A DNA stretch of 64,000 nt from Paracoccaceae bacterium (GTDB lineage Bacteria > Pseudomonadota > Alphaproteobacteria > Rhodobacterales > Rhodobacteraceae), in the NCBI GenBank assembly GCA_021648025.1, contig JAKITO010000013.1, forward strand, positions 1 through 64,000, in the 5' to 3' direction. Position 1 is the first letter of the stretch. Every line of letters begins with the position of its first letter. Shown here in pieces: positions 19,067 to 28,089 of the stretch. The position numbers were made by a program, and so were the translations under genes. The notes under the pieces were generated by a model. It searched no databases. It saw nothing but the letters and a program-made list of their open reading frames with translations, and had not been told where the DNA came from.

Positions 19067-21463
19067 ATGAAATTCACGCTGTCCTGGTTGAAAGACCATC
19101 TCGAGACCGAAGCCTCGCTGGACGAGATTGCCGAGACGTTGACTGATCTGGGTCTGGAGGTCGAAGATATTTCCAACCCCGCCGAGCGACTGGCGGATTT
19201 CACCCTTGGATATGTCACTCATGCCGAACAGCATCCGGATGCGGACCGCTTGCGGGTCTGCAAGGTGGCCACGGATGAGGGTGAATTGCAGATCATCTGC
19301 GGCGCGCCAAATGCACGCCAAGGGATCACCGTGGTGGTGGCCAAACCCGGCGTTTATGTGCCCGGCATTGATACCACCATCGGTGTTGGCAAGATCCGCG
19401 GCGTTGAAAGCTTTGGCATGATGGCGTCCGAGAAAGAGCTGGAGTTGAGCGAGGAGCATGACGGGATCATCGAGCTTGCCAGCGGTGAAGTTGGCGACAA
19501 GTTCGTCGATTGGCTGGCCAGGAACGATCCGGCCAAGATTGATCCGGTGATTGAGATTGCGATTACCCCGAACCGCCCCGATGCGTTGGGGGTTCAGGGC
19601 ATTGCCCGTGATCTGGCGGCACGAGGGCTGGGGCGGCTGCGCACCCCGGAACATACGCCCGTCGAAGGGGTCTTTTCCTGCCCGATTTCCGTGAGCATTG
19701 ACGATGACACCAGGGACGGTTGCCCTTTGTTTGCAGGTCGGGTTATCCGGGGGGTCAAGAACGGGCCATCGCCAGAATGGCTCCAGGATTTGCTGCGGGC
19801 GATCGGGCTTCGGCCCATTTCAACTTTGGTGGATATCACCAACTATTTTACCTTCGACCACAACCGCCCATTACATGTGTTTGATGCCGGGTTGGTCAAA
19901 GGCGGCCTCCGGGTGCATCGCGCGCAGGGTGGCGAACGGTTGATGGCGCTGGACGACAAGGAATATCAATTTACCCCCGGCATGATGGTCATTTCCGACG
20001 ATGCCGGTCCCGAAAGCATTGGTGGCATCATGGGCGGGGCGGCCACTGGCGTGACCGCTGACACGGTGGATGTATTTCTGGAATCGGCATTCTGGGATCA
20101 TATCGAGATTGCCCTGACCGGGCGCGCCCTTAAGATCAATTCGGACGCGCGATACCGGTTTGAACGCGGCGTAGACCCTGAATTCACCCTTACCGGACTG
20201 GAACAGGCAACGCGGATGGTGCTTGACCTGTGCGGTGGCGAGGCATCCGATGTGGTGATCGCGGGCGCGGTTCCCGACCACGCACGCGCCTATAAACTGG
20301 ACGCAGCACGGGTGCGGTCGCTGGTTGGCATGGATATCCCGGAATCGGAACAACGCCAGACGTTGACCCGATTGGGGTTCCGTCTTGAAGGCAACATGGC
20401 GCATGTACCAAGTTGGCGACCAGATGTACAAGGCGAGGCCGATCTGGTTGAGGAAGTGGCGCGGATTGCCTCGCTCACCAAACTGGTGGGACGGCCCTTG
20501 AAGCGGCTGACGCCGGGCGTGCCCAAACCGGTGATGACACCGGGCCAGCGGCGTATGCAGATTGCGCGGCGCACTTGTGCGGCTTTGGGGTACAATGAAT
20601 GCGTAACCTATAGTTTCATTGATCAGCCAAGCGCGGCTTTGTTTGGTGGTGGTGACGCGGCAACGATGCTGGAAAACCCGATTTCGTCTGAGATGAGCCA
20701 TTTGCGGCCCGCGCTGTTGCCCGGCTTGTTGCAGGCCGCGGCCCGCAATCAGGCACGTGGGTTCATGGACATGGCCTTGTTCGAGGTTGGCCCGGCATTT
20801 CACGGTGGTGAGCCGGGCGAGCAGCATGATCTGATCACCGGGCTGTTGGTCGGGCGGACCGGGGCGAAGGATGTGCATGGCGCCACGCGCGCGGTGGATC
20901 TGTTCGACGCCAAGGCGGATATCGAGGCGGTTCTGGCGGCAATTGGCGCACCTTCAAAGGTGCAGATCCTGCGCGGGGCGCAAGGCTGGTGGCATCCGGG
21001 GCGGCACGGGCGGGTATGTCTGGGGCCCAAGAAAATGCTGGGCGTATTTGGCGAATTGCACCCCAGGGTGCTGGCGATGATGGAGGTCAAAGGGCCGGTC
21101 ATGGGGTTCACCATCTGGCCCGGTGAAGTTCCGTTGCCGCGCAAATCCGGGGCCAATCGTGGCGCGCTGGAGACGAGTGATTTGCAAGCGGTCGAGCGGG
21201 ATTTTGCCTTTGTGGTCGACGCTGATGTTTTGGCCTTGAAATTGGTCAATGCGGCGGCGGGGGCTGACAAGGGGTTGATCAAGGATGTGCGGGTGTTTGA
21301 TGAATTCATCGGCGGTTCTTTGGGCGAGGGCAAAAAGTCACTGGCGATTACCGTCCGGTTGCAACCCAGGGACAAAACGCTGAAAGAGGCCGAAATCGAA
21401 GCCGTAGCGGCACGGATTGTTGACAAGGTCAACAAGGCAACCGGCGGCGTATTGCGAAGCTAA
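19067..21463 (+). CDS. pheT: phenylalanine-tRNA ligase beta subunit
   Basis: The 798-residue subunit begins MKFTLSWLKDHLETEASLDE. It shows the EMAP-like tRNA-binding domain (HPDADRLRVCKV, ICGAPNARQG), the B3/4 editing region, the B5 domain, the catalytic-like core (NPISSEMSHLRPALLPGLL) and the C-terminal anticodon-binding domain (DLQAVERDFAFVVD, SLAITVRLQPRDKTL). An in-frame extension back to 18884 runs through the palindromic repeat and is rejected. pheS is not in the window, so the subunit genes are separated; ytoQ follows 12 bases after the stop. Confidence 0.96.
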   Translation: MKFTLSWLKDHLETEASLDEIAETLTDLGLEVEDISNPAERLADFTLGYVTHAEQHPDADRLRVCKVATDEGELQIICGAPNARQGITVVVAKPGVYVPGIDTTIGVGKIRGVESFGMMASEKELELSEEHDGIIELASGEVGDKFVDWLARNDPAKIDPVIEIAITPNRPDALGVQGIARDLAARGLGRLRTPEHTPVEGVFSCPISVSIDDDTRDGCPLFAGRVIRGVKNGPSPEWLQDLLRAIGLRPISTLVDITNYFTFDHNRPLHVFDAGLVKGGLRVHRAQGGERLMALDDKEYQFTPGMMVISDDAGPESIGGIMGGAATGVTADTVDVFLESAFWDHIEIALTGRALKINSDARYRFERGVDPEFTLTGLEQATRMVLDLCGGEASDVVIAGAVPDHARAYKLDAARVRSLVGMDIPESEQRQTLTRLGFRLEGNMAHVPSWRPDVQGEADLVEEVARIASLTKLVGRPLKRLTPGVPKPVMTPGQRRMQIARRTCAALGYNECVTYSFIDQPSAALFGGGDAATMLENPISSEMSHLRPALLPGLLQAAARNQARGFMDMALFEVGPAFHGGEPGEQHDLITGLLVGRTGAKDVHGATRAVDLFDAKADIEAVLAAIGAPSKVQILRGAQGWWHPGRHGRVCLGPKKMLGVFGELHPRVLAMMEVKGPVMGFTIWPGEVPLPRKSGANRGALETSDLQAVERDFAFVVDADVLALKLVNAAAGADKGLIKDVRVFDEFIGGSLGEGKKSLAITVRLQPRDKTLKEAEIEAVAARIVDKVNKATGGVLRS

Positions 21464-21475
21464 GGGAGGGTTGTC

Positions 21476-21925
21476 ATGACCATGAAAGTATATCTGTCAG
21501 GTGAAATTCACACCGATTGGCGCGAGCAGATCATTAAAGGCTCTGCCGGTTTGGATGTGGCATTCAACAGTGCGGTAACCGACCACGCGGCCTCGGATGA
21601 TTGCGGCGTGGCGATTTTGGGCAAAGAGCCGGATAAATACTGGCACGACCGCAAAGGCGCTTTGGTCAATGCGATCCGTACCCGCAAGGGAATCGAGGAC
21701 GCGGATGTGGTGGTGGTGCGGTTTGGCGACCAGTACAAACAGTGGAATGCAGCGTTTGATGCAGGGTATGCGGCGGCGTTGGGCAAGTCGTTGATCATCC
21801 TGCATGCGTCAGCCCATGATCACCCCTTGAAAGAGGTGGACGCGGCAGCGATGGCCGTGGCCAAAGAACCGGATCAGGTGGTGGAAATTCTGCGTTATGT
21901 GTTGACCGGGGCCTTGCCGGAATAA
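21476..21925 (+). CDS. ytoQ: YtoQ family protein
   Basis: The 149-residue protein (MTMKVYLSGEIHTDWREQI, DRKGALVNAIRTRKGIEDAD, FGDQYKQWNAAFDAGYAAAL) matches the YtoQ family, a nucleoside 2-deoxyribosyltransferase-like fold of unknown function. Start at 21476 follows GGAGGG; a second Met two codons later is possible. It sits 12 nt after pheT and is probably co-transcribed. No signal peptide or membrane segment is visible. Confidence 0.85.
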   Translation: MTMKVYLSGEIHTDWREQIIKGSAGLDVAFNSAVTDHAASDDCGVAILGKEPDKYWHDRKGALVNAIRTRKGIEDADVVVVRFGDQYKQWNAAFDAGYAAALGKSLIILHASAHDHPLKEVDAAAMAVAKEPDQVVEILRYVLTGALPE

Positions 21926-21968
21926 CCCCCGCGGTTCCGGGGTGTGGGATTCCAATGACTTGCAGAGA

Positions 21969-21990
21969 AATGTTTCGCGCGCGAAACATT
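21969..21990. promoter_or_regulatory. perfect 22-bp palindrome between convergent genes
   Basis: The half-site AATGTTTCGCG (21969-21979) is followed at once by its exact reverse complement (21980-21990). It lies in the 104-base gap between the ytoQ and FadR-type stops. RNA from either strand could form a stem, but no T run follows, so it is a poor terminator; a protein-binding site is equally possible. The rest of the gap is AT-rich. Confidence 0.6.
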
Positions 21991-22029
21991 CGCTAAAATT
22001 GTAACCATTTGTTAATAATAGATTAAGAC

Positions 22030-22791
22030 TTATTGCTGGGCCGTTTCATGCGCCAAACGCTGAAGGGCGACACGTTCGTTTTTCTCGGCTTTTTTCTGGT
22101 CGGTAAGGGCTGATTCGACAAAGTTCAGATGCGCCTCGATGGCTTTACGGGCGGCATCGGCATCGCGGGCCTGAAGGGCCGCGTTTATCGCTCCATGCTG
22201 TGCCAACAAGGCGGCTTTGGTGGTGCGTTGTTTGAACATCACCTGCCGGTTGTAAAACACACCGGTTTGCAACAATTCTGACATCGAGCGCATCATGTGC
22301 AGCATGACCACATTATGACTTGCCTCAATAATTGCCGAATGGAATTGCGCGTCAAGTTGGGCGTCTTGTTCAGGTGTCCGGGCTGATGCCATTCTGTCGA
22401 ATATCGTTTGTATGACCAGCAAGTCGCTGTCCGACCCAAGCCTTGCCGCCCGTTCGGCGGCCAAAGCTTCGATGTCGCGACGAAATGACAGATAGTCAAA
22501 CACGGCCTCGTCATGGGTGGCAAACAGGCTTATCAGCGCCGGAGAAAAGGCCGATCCAAGCACCTCGGCCACATAGATGCCAGACCCGGCACGACTGGTC
22601 AAAAGACCTTTTTGTTGCAAGGCGGCAATGGCCTCGCGAAGCGATGGGCGCGAGACGCCAAGGCGCTCAGCCAACTCGCGCTCAGAGGGAAGCCGTTCAC
22701 CAGGGCGCAGGATACCCCGCAGGATCAGCAGTTCGATCTGGCGAACCACAGAGGTAGAGAGCTTTTCCGGCTGGACTTTGTGAAATGGCAT
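22030..22791 (-). CDS. FadR-subfamily GntR transcriptional regulator
   Basis: The 253-residue regulator has a winged helix-turn-helix (RPGERLPSERELAERLGVSR, PSLREAIAALQQKGLL, GSGIYVAE) and a C-terminal FCD effector domain (DYLSFRRDIEALAAERAA, DAQFHSAIIEASHN) with its metal/ligand Asp and His positions. FCD proteins respond to small carboxylates. It diverges from the benzoate-CoA ligase gene, so it may add a second control layer over the box pathway or regulate only itself. A strong palindrome 14 bp upstream of the start fits an autoregulatory operator. The C-terminal tail is charged (DQKKAEKNERVAL). Confidence 0.87.
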   Translation of the reverse strand: MPFHKVQPEKLSTSVVRQIELLILRGILRPGERLPSERELAERLGVSRPSLREAIAALQQKGLLTSRAGSGIYVAEVLGSAFSPALISLFATHDEAVFDYLSFRRDIEALAAERAARLGSDSDLLVIQTIFDRMASARTPEQDAQLDAQFHSAIIEASHNVVMLHMMRSMSELLQTGVFYNRQVMFKQRTTKAALLAQHGAINAALQARDADAARKAIEAHLNFVESALTDQKKAEKNERVALQRLAHETAQQ

Positions 22792-23206
22792 CGCAGGCTT
22801 TCAGTTTTGGTCAAATCATATGACCAAAAGGGGCGCACGACAACTGGCAATAGAATCGGCCAGCGGACCGCTGACGAGGTGGTTTTATCGGGTGCGACTG
22901 CCAATGTCGGCCAAGCGGTTGGGGCCTTGAAGTACTGGCGGTTCAGGCGCAACACCAGAGCGGGTTGGTTGGTTGGGCTGATCATGGCAATGATTTTGCG
23001 GATTTTCCTTTGTATTCACTACCCGCAAATATGCCTATGCTGCGGGTTAACCTTTCCCGAGTAAACGACTGCACTTGATCAAATGTTCAAACGATCACAC
23101 TATTCCCTCAAGTCCAACGCCGCCCACACAAGCCCTGCGCAAAAGGGGTTGCCCGGCGGAGTTGGGTGCAAGGGCAAAAATAATACTTGGGGAAAAACAG
23201 GTGAAC
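22792..23206. other. 415-base divergent regulatory region of the benzoate locus
   Basis: I see no credible gene here. It holds the FadR-type operator palindrome (22805-22829), a cluster of TGCGG-type inverted repeats (TTTGCGG 22995-23001, CCGCAAA 23023-23029, TGCGGG 23041-23046), and one TGCA (23070-23073). The ligase promoter must lie here, but I could not assign -35/-10 boxes with confidence. Confidence 0.6.
22805..22829. promoter_or_regulatory. GntR/FadR-type operator palindrome
   Basis: TTTTGGTCA (22805-22813) and TGACCAAAA (22821-22829) form a perfect inverted repeat with a 7-nt AT-rich spacer. TGGTC/GACCA half-sites are typical of FadR-subfamily regulators. The site begins 14 bp upstream of the regulator start codon, so binding should block its own expression. 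Confidence 0.65.
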
Positions 23207-24751
23207 ATGACAAACTCGGGAAATGCCGCTCAGTATTTTGTAGATCGCCATGTGGTCGAGGGACGATCGGACAAACCAGCCTTTCGAGAGGCGTTCGGTG
23301 AAAAGCGAATTCTGCGCTTTGGCGCATTGGCGCAGCAATCGGCCTGTGTTGCCACAGCGTTGGAACGGGCCGGGATACCGCGTGAAGCCCGTGCATTGAT
23401 GTTGGTTCTGGACCAGATTGAGTTTCCGACGGTCTTTTGGGGATGCCTTAAGGCTGGGGTAATTCCTGTGCCTTTGAACACGATGTTGCCTGCGTCGATC
23501 TATGACGCAATCCTGATCGACAGCCGCGCCACCTGTTTGTTTGTCTCAGAAGAGCTTTGGCCGATGGTTCAGGTGGCTGCCCTGGCGTCGCCATACCTCA
23601 CCCGGATTATCGTGATTGGCAAAGACACGCCGGACACTACCCAGAACTATCGCGACTTTCTGGCTGGGTGCGGGCCAACAGAGATGGTCGCCGCCTCGCC
23701 TGATGACGTGGCATTCTGGCTGTATTCCTCTGGCTCGACCGGCGCGCCCAAGGGGGTACGCCATGTTCACAGCGCGCTTAAGGCCACATGCGATACTTAC
23801 GGCGACCAAGTGTTGGGCATTCAGGAAGATGATGTGATTTATTCCGTCGCCAAACTGTTCTTTGCGTATGGGCTGGGCAACGGCATGAGCTTTCCCATGT
23901 CAGTCGGGGCCACGGCGGTTCTGTTCAACGGGCGGCCAACGCCCAAGGGGGTGATGGATATTCTGGCGGCAGAGCGGCCGACGATCTTTTGCGGGGTTCC
24001 GACACTGTATGCCGCTTTGACCGCCCATCTTGAAGATGTCGGCAAGCCCGACATCACCCTGCGCCGTTGCATTTCCGCAGGCGAAGCATTGCCAGGAGAG
24101 ATTGGCCGCAAATGGCGCGACCTTTGGGGGGTCGATATTATTGATGGGGTCGGGTCAACTGAAATGCTACATATTTTCCTGTCCAATGCCCCCGGTGATG
24201 TGGTTCCCGGCACCTCTGGCGTTGCGGTTCCCGGCTATGACCTGCGACTGGTGGACGAGGCGGGCGATGATGTGGCCCAGGGTGAGATTGGCGAATTGCT
24301 GGTGCGGGGCGCGTCCGGGGCGGATGGATATTGGAATCAACGCACCAAAAGCCGGGCAACGTTTGAAGGTGAATGGACCCGGACCGGGGACAAATACGAA
24401 ACTGCCGGTGATGGGCGGTTTATTTACTGCGGGCGAACAGATGATATGTTCAAAGTCTCGGGCATCTGGGTATCACCGTTTGAGGTGGAACAGGCGTTGG
24501 TCAGCCATCCATCGGTTCTTGAGGCCGCGATTGTGGCGGCACAGGACGACGCAGGGTTGGAAAAACCCAAAGCGTTTATCGTGTTGCAAAACGGTGCCGA
24601 TACGAATGGGCTGGCGGTGGCTTTGCAGGCGTTCGTCAAACAACAGGTCGGCAAGTGGAAATACCCCCGCTGGATCGAATTTGTCGATGATCTGCCAAAA
24701 ACCGCGACAGGGAAAATTCAACGGTTTAAGTTGCGAGATGATGAGGCTTAA
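23207..24751 (+). CDS. bclA: benzoate-CoA ligase
   Basis: The 514-residue enzyme activates benzoate to benzoyl-CoA with ATP and CoA. It has the AMP-forming motifs YSSGSTGAPKGV (P-loop), DGVGSTEMLHIF, the hinge YCGRTDDMFKVSGIWVSP and the C-terminal acylation lysine region LPKTATGKIQRFKLR. The order next to boxC-B-A identifies the substrate as benzoate or a close analogue. The start is at 23207 (MTNSGNAAQYFVDRHV) or the GTG two codons earlier, which has better spacing to GGGGA; the open frame back to 23075 lacks family resemblance. Confidence 0.93.
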   Translation: MTNSGNAAQYFVDRHVVEGRSDKPAFREAFGEKRILRFGALAQQSACVATALERAGIPREARALMLVLDQIEFPTVFWGCLKAGVIPVPLNTMLPASIYDAILIDSRATCLFVSEELWPMVQVAALASPYLTRIIVIGKDTPDTTQNYRDFLAGCGPTEMVAASPDDVAFWLYSSGSTGAPKGVRHVHSALKATCDTYGDQVLGIQEDDVIYSVAKLFFAYGLGNGMSFPMSVGATAVLFNGRPTPKGVMDILAAERPTIFCGVPTLYAALTAHLEDVGKPDITLRRCISAGEALPGEIGRKWRDLWGVDIIDGVGSTEMLHIFLSNAPGDVVPGTSGVAVPGYDLRLVDEAGDDVAQGEIGELLVRGASGADGYWNQRTKSRATFEGEWTRTGDKYETAGDGRFIYCGRTDDMFKVSGIWVSPFEVEQALVSHPSVLEAAIVAAQDDAGLEKPKAFIVLQNGADTNGLAVALQAFVKQQVGKWKYPRWIEFVDDLPKTATGKIQRFKLRDDEA

Positions 24752-24817
24752 TGCATTATAGTGCAAGTTATGAGATAGATAACCAAACAATTGCCCAATT
24801 TTCAGCATTATCTTGCA
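24752..24817 (+). promoter_or_regulatory. paired BoxR-type operator candidates upstream of boxC
   Basis: TGCATTATAGTGCA (24752-24765) is a 14-bp near-palindrome (TGCA-N6-TGCA), and AGCATTATCTTGCA (24804-24817) matches it at 11 of 14 positions. Start-to-start distance is 52 bp, about five helical turns. TGCA repeats are, as I recall, the recognition element of the BzdR/BoxR family, and boxR is in this cluster. They imply a second promoter for boxC-boxR; exact -35/-10 boxes were not resolved. Confidence 0.55.
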
Positions 24818-24889
24818 CGATTTATATTTACCCACTGTCGCAAAGGCTTTAAAGTCGACCCTGAAATGATCCTTTTGGGGAGCCCACGG

Positions 24890-26548
24890 ATGAGCATTAA
24901 AATAGATTTTCAAACCAGCCCGTCGCAATACAAACACTGGCGGGTGGAGTATGATGGCGAGATTGCCAATCTGTTCATGGACGTGGACGAAGATGGCGGG
25001 TTATTTGAGGGCTATAAGCTCAAGCTGAATTCATACGATCTGGGCGTTGATATCGAACTGGCCGATGTGGTGCAGCGGATGCGGTTTGAACATCCCGAGG
25101 TCAAGGTTATCGTCATGCAGTCGGCCAAGGACCGCGTGTTCTGCGCCGGGGCCAATATTCGCATGCTGGGCGGGGCAAGCCATGCGCACAAGGTGAATTT
25201 CTGCAAGTTCACCAATGAAACCCGCAATACGTTTGAGGCGGCCGAGGTTGATTCTGGTCAGAAATATATCTGTGCGGTGCAGGGGGCCTGTGCCGGGGGT
25301 GGCTATGAACTGGCGCTGGCGTGCAATTACATCATGCTGACCAATGACAGCAACTCATCCGTGTCCTTGCCCGAGGTGCCTTTGCTGGCGGTGCTGCCGG
25401 GGACTGGCGGATTGACCCGGGTGACGGACAAACGCAAGGTACGGCGCGATCTGGCGGATGTATTTTGTTCGACCGAGGAAGGCGTGAAAGGTCAGCGCGC
25501 GGTCGACTGGCGGTTGGTGGACGAGGTGGTGGCCAATTCGAAATTCAACGAGACCGTGCAGGAACGGGCGCAGGAATTTGCCGGGGCATCGACCCGGCCG
25601 ACAGGTTTGACAGGGATCGAACTGACGCCGCTAAATCGGGTGATTGACCCTGATAGTGTCACATATTCGCTGGTTGAAGTGTCGATTGACCGGGATGCCG
25701 GTCAGGTGACGATCACTCTGAACGGCCCGGACGCACCGGCGGCCGCGTCGATGGACGAGGTGGTCGCCCTTGGGGCGGATGCGTATCTGCTGCGCCTCGC
25801 ACGCGAATTGGATGATGCGATTTTGCACCTGCGCCTGAATGAACGGGACTGCGGAATAATCCTGTTTCGCACCCAAGGCGACGCTGAATTGCTTTTGGCG
25901 CATGAGGCCCTGTTGCTGGACAATGCCGATCATTGGCTGGCCAATGAGATCCTGAAATACTGGGGTCGGGTGTTGAAGCGGGTTGATATGACCTCGCGAA
26001 GTCTGGTGGCTTTGGTCGAACACGGGTCGTGTTATGCGGGCGTTCTGGCCGAACTGCTTTGGGCGGTTGATCGCAGCTATATGATGTTGGATGAATTTGA
26101 CGGCGATAATCGGCCAGTGGCGGCGATAACCCTTAGTCAGAGCAACTTTGGCCGGTACAAGATGGGCAATGATCTGACCCGGCTGGAGACCCGGTTTCTT
26201 GGCGAGCCTGCGGCGGTTGAGACCCTAAAAGGCCGTATCGGCGAGGCTTTGGAGGCGGAAGAAGCGGACCTGTTGGGGCTGGTGACCTATGCCTTTGACG
26301 ATATTGACTGGGAGGATGAAATTCGCGTCTTTCTGGAAGAACGCGCCAGTTTTTCGCCCGATGCGATGACCGGAATGGAGGCGAACCTGCGGTTTGCCGG
26401 GCCGGAAACCATGGAAACGCGGATATTTGGCCGACTGACCGCCTGGCAGAACTGGATTTTCCAACGGCCCAATGCCGTCGGCCCGGAAGGTGCGTTGCAA
26501 CGGTATGGCACCGGGGTGCGCGGAAAATATGATACCGAACGTGTTTGA
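24890..26548 (+). CDS. boxC: benzoyl-CoA-dihydrodiol lyase (2,3-epoxybenzoyl-CoA dihydrolase)
   Basis: The 552-residue crotonase-fold protein cleaves 2,3-epoxybenzoyl-CoA with water to 3,4-dehydroadipyl-CoA semialdehyde and formate. Recognisable parts are the N-terminus IDFQTSPSQYKHWRVEYDG, the oxyanion-hole segment SAKDRVFCAGANIRMLGG, and AVQGACAGGGYELALACNYI. A second, less conserved crotonase-like half follows. Start 24890 has GGGGAG 8 nt upstream; the frame is open back to 24791 without family resemblance. The gap to boxB (87 bases) holds two palindromic repeats. Confidence 0.95.
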   Translation: MSIKIDFQTSPSQYKHWRVEYDGEIANLFMDVDEDGGLFEGYKLKLNSYDLGVDIELADVVQRMRFEHPEVKVIVMQSAKDRVFCAGANIRMLGGASHAHKVNFCKFTNETRNTFEAAEVDSGQKYICAVQGACAGGGYELALACNYIMLTNDSNSSVSLPEVPLLAVLPGTGGLTRVTDKRKVRRDLADVFCSTEEGVKGQRAVDWRLVDEVVANSKFNETVQERAQEFAGASTRPTGLTGIELTPLNRVIDPDSVTYSLVEVSIDRDAGQVTITLNGPDAPAAASMDEVVALGADAYLLRLARELDDAILHLRLNERDCGIILFRTQGDAELLLAHEALLLDNADHWLANEILKYWGRVLKRVDMTSRSLVALVEHGSCYAGVLAELLWAVDRSYMMLDEFDGDNRPVAAITLSQSNFGRYKMGNDLTRLETRFLGEPAAVETLKGRIGEALEAEEADLLGLVTYAFDDIDWEDEIRVFLEERASFSPDAMTGMEANLRFAGPETMETRIFGRLTAWQNWIFQRPNAVGPEGALQRYGTGVRGKYDTERV

Positions 26549-26550
26549 CA

Positions 26551-26612
26551 ACAAAGGTGGGTTGAAAACCCACCCACGGAATGACGGTAGGGCGGGGTTT
26601 AGCCCGCCGACC
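26551..26612 (+). repeat. dispersed palindromic repeats, copies 2 and 3 (inverted pair)
   Basis: Copy 2 hairpin: GGTGGGTT (26556-26563) with AACCCACC (26567-26574). Copy 3 hairpin: GGCGGG (26591-26596) with CCCGCC (26603-26608), in the opposite orientation; its reverse complement has the same CCCCGCCCTACCG end as copy 1. Two inverted copies in an operon gap resemble BIME-type elements and may protect boxC mRNA or separate boxC from boxB expression. Confidence 0.65.
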
Positions 26613-26635
26613 CCAAAGAAAAAATGGAGAGACAA

Positions 26636-28087
26636 ATGACCGATACCTTAGACGTCAACTATGACACCCTAATCCCAAATAATGTGGGCCTTGGCCAAGA
26701 TAAACGCGTGTTGAAGGCGCTGGAAAAGTGGCATCCGGGCTATATCAACTGGTGGAACGACCTGATCCCGCAAAAGTTTCAGGAAAGCCTGATTTACCTG
26801 CGCACCGCCGTGAGCGTTGACCCCAAAGGCTGGGCCAAGTTCGATTACGTCAAGATGCCGGATTATCGCTGGGGCGTCCTTTTGGCGCCGCAGGTCGAAG
26901 ACCGGCGCATCCCCTGTGGTGAGCATTTTGGCGAACCGGCCTGGCAGGAAGTTCCCGGCGAATACCGGTCAATGCTGCGCCGGATGATCGTCATTCAGGG
27001 CGATACAGAGCCTGCGAGCGTGGAACAGCAACGGTTTCTGGGCCTGACCGCGCCGTCGTTGTATGATCTTCGCAACCTGTTTCAGGTCAACGTCGAAGAA
27101 GGGCGGCATTTGTGGGCGATGGTGTATCTTTTGCACAAATACTTTGGCCGCGACGGGCGGGAAGAGGCGGACGATATGCTGCGCCGCCAATCAGGCAGCG
27201 AAGAGGCGCCAAGAATGCTGGGTGCGTTCAACGAAGAAACGCCGGATTGGCTGTCGTTCTTCATGTTCACCTATTTCACCGACCGCGACGGCAAGATGCA
27301 ACTGGAGTCGCTGGCGCAATCGGGGTTTGACCCGTTGTCGCGCACCTGCCGGTTCATGCTGACCGAAGAGGCGCACCATATGTTTGTCGGGGAAACCGGC
27401 GTCGGACGCACCATTCAGCGGACCTGTGAGGCGATGAATGAGGCGGGCATTACGGACCCTTATGACATCGACAAGATCCGCGACCTGGGGGTGATTGACC
27501 TGCCGTTGATCCAGAAAAAGATGAACATGCACTATACCTTGTCGCTTGACCTGTTTGGGCAAGAGGTTTCGACCAATGCCGCCAACGCCTTTAATTCCGG
27601 CATCAAGGGGCGGTATCTGGAGCAGCGGATTGACGATGATCACCAGCTGGCCAATGATACCTACAAAGTCTGGGATATTGTTGACGGCAAGATGGTGCAA
27701 CACGAAGTACCGGCGTTGACGGCCATCAACATGCGTCTGCGCGACGATTATACCAAAGATGCGGCCGGCGGCGTGGGTCGTTGGAACAAGGGCATCGCCA
27801 AATTGGGGGTCGAGTTTGAGATGGTGCTGCCGCATGAGGCATTCAACCGCAAAATCGGGATTTTTGCCGGTAAACCGTTTGACCCAAGCGGCACCATGCT
27901 GAGCCAGGCCGATTATGACGCAGGGCTGTCGCAATGGCTGCCGTCCAAGGCAGACGGAGATTTCATTCAATCATTGATGAAGCCGGTAAGTGAGCCGGGG
28001 CAATATGCCGATTGGATCGCGCCGCCCAAGGTTGGGATCGACAATAAACCGGGTGACTTTGAATACGTCAAACTGCATATGGCCTGA
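26636..28087 (+). CDS. boxB: benzoyl-CoA 2,3-epoxidase, diiron oxygenase subunit
   Basis: The 483-residue oxygenase component epoxidises benzoyl-CoA with O2 and electrons from BoxA. Diiron ligand segments are visible as VNVEEGRHLWAMVYLLHKYF and MLTEEAHHMFVGETGVGR, each with Glu and ExxH patterns. The start at 26636 has GGAG 6 nt upstream; the ATG four codons earlier overlaps that ribosome site. Only 2 bases separate it from boxA. Confidence 0.95.
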   Translation: MTDTLDVNYDTLIPNNVGLGQDKRVLKALEKWHPGYINWWNDLIPQKFQESLIYLRTAVSVDPKGWAKFDYVKMPDYRWGVLLAPQVEDRRIPCGEHFGEPAWQEVPGEYRSMLRRMIVIQGDTEPASVEQQRFLGLTAPSLYDLRNLFQVNVEEGRHLWAMVYLLHKYFGRDGREEADDMLRRQSGSEEAPRMLGAFNEETPDWLSFFMFTYFTDRDGKMQLESLAQSGFDPLSRTCRFMLTEEAHHMFVGETGVGRTIQRTCEAMNEAGITDPYDIDKIRDLGVIDLPLIQKKMNMHYTLSLDLFGQEVSTNAANAFNSGIKGRYLEQRIDDDHQLANDTYKVWDIVDGKMVQHEVPALTAINMRLRDDYTKDAAGGVGRWNKGIAKLGVEFEMVLPHEAFNRKIGIFAGKPFDPSGTMLSQADYDAGLSQWLPSKADGDFIQSLMKPVSEPGQYADWIAPPKVGIDNKPGDFEYVKLHMA

Positions 28088-28089
28088 CC

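Noticed and set aside
21926-21945. Small GC hairpin (CCCCG/CGGGG) after ytoQ as a terminator
   Set aside because: The stem is only 5 bp and no T run follows.
22443-23064. Forward frames overlapping the FadR-type gene and its upstream region
   Set aside because: They are antisense to a clear GntR regulator and run across its operator; composition is Arg/Gly/Gln-rich without a domain.
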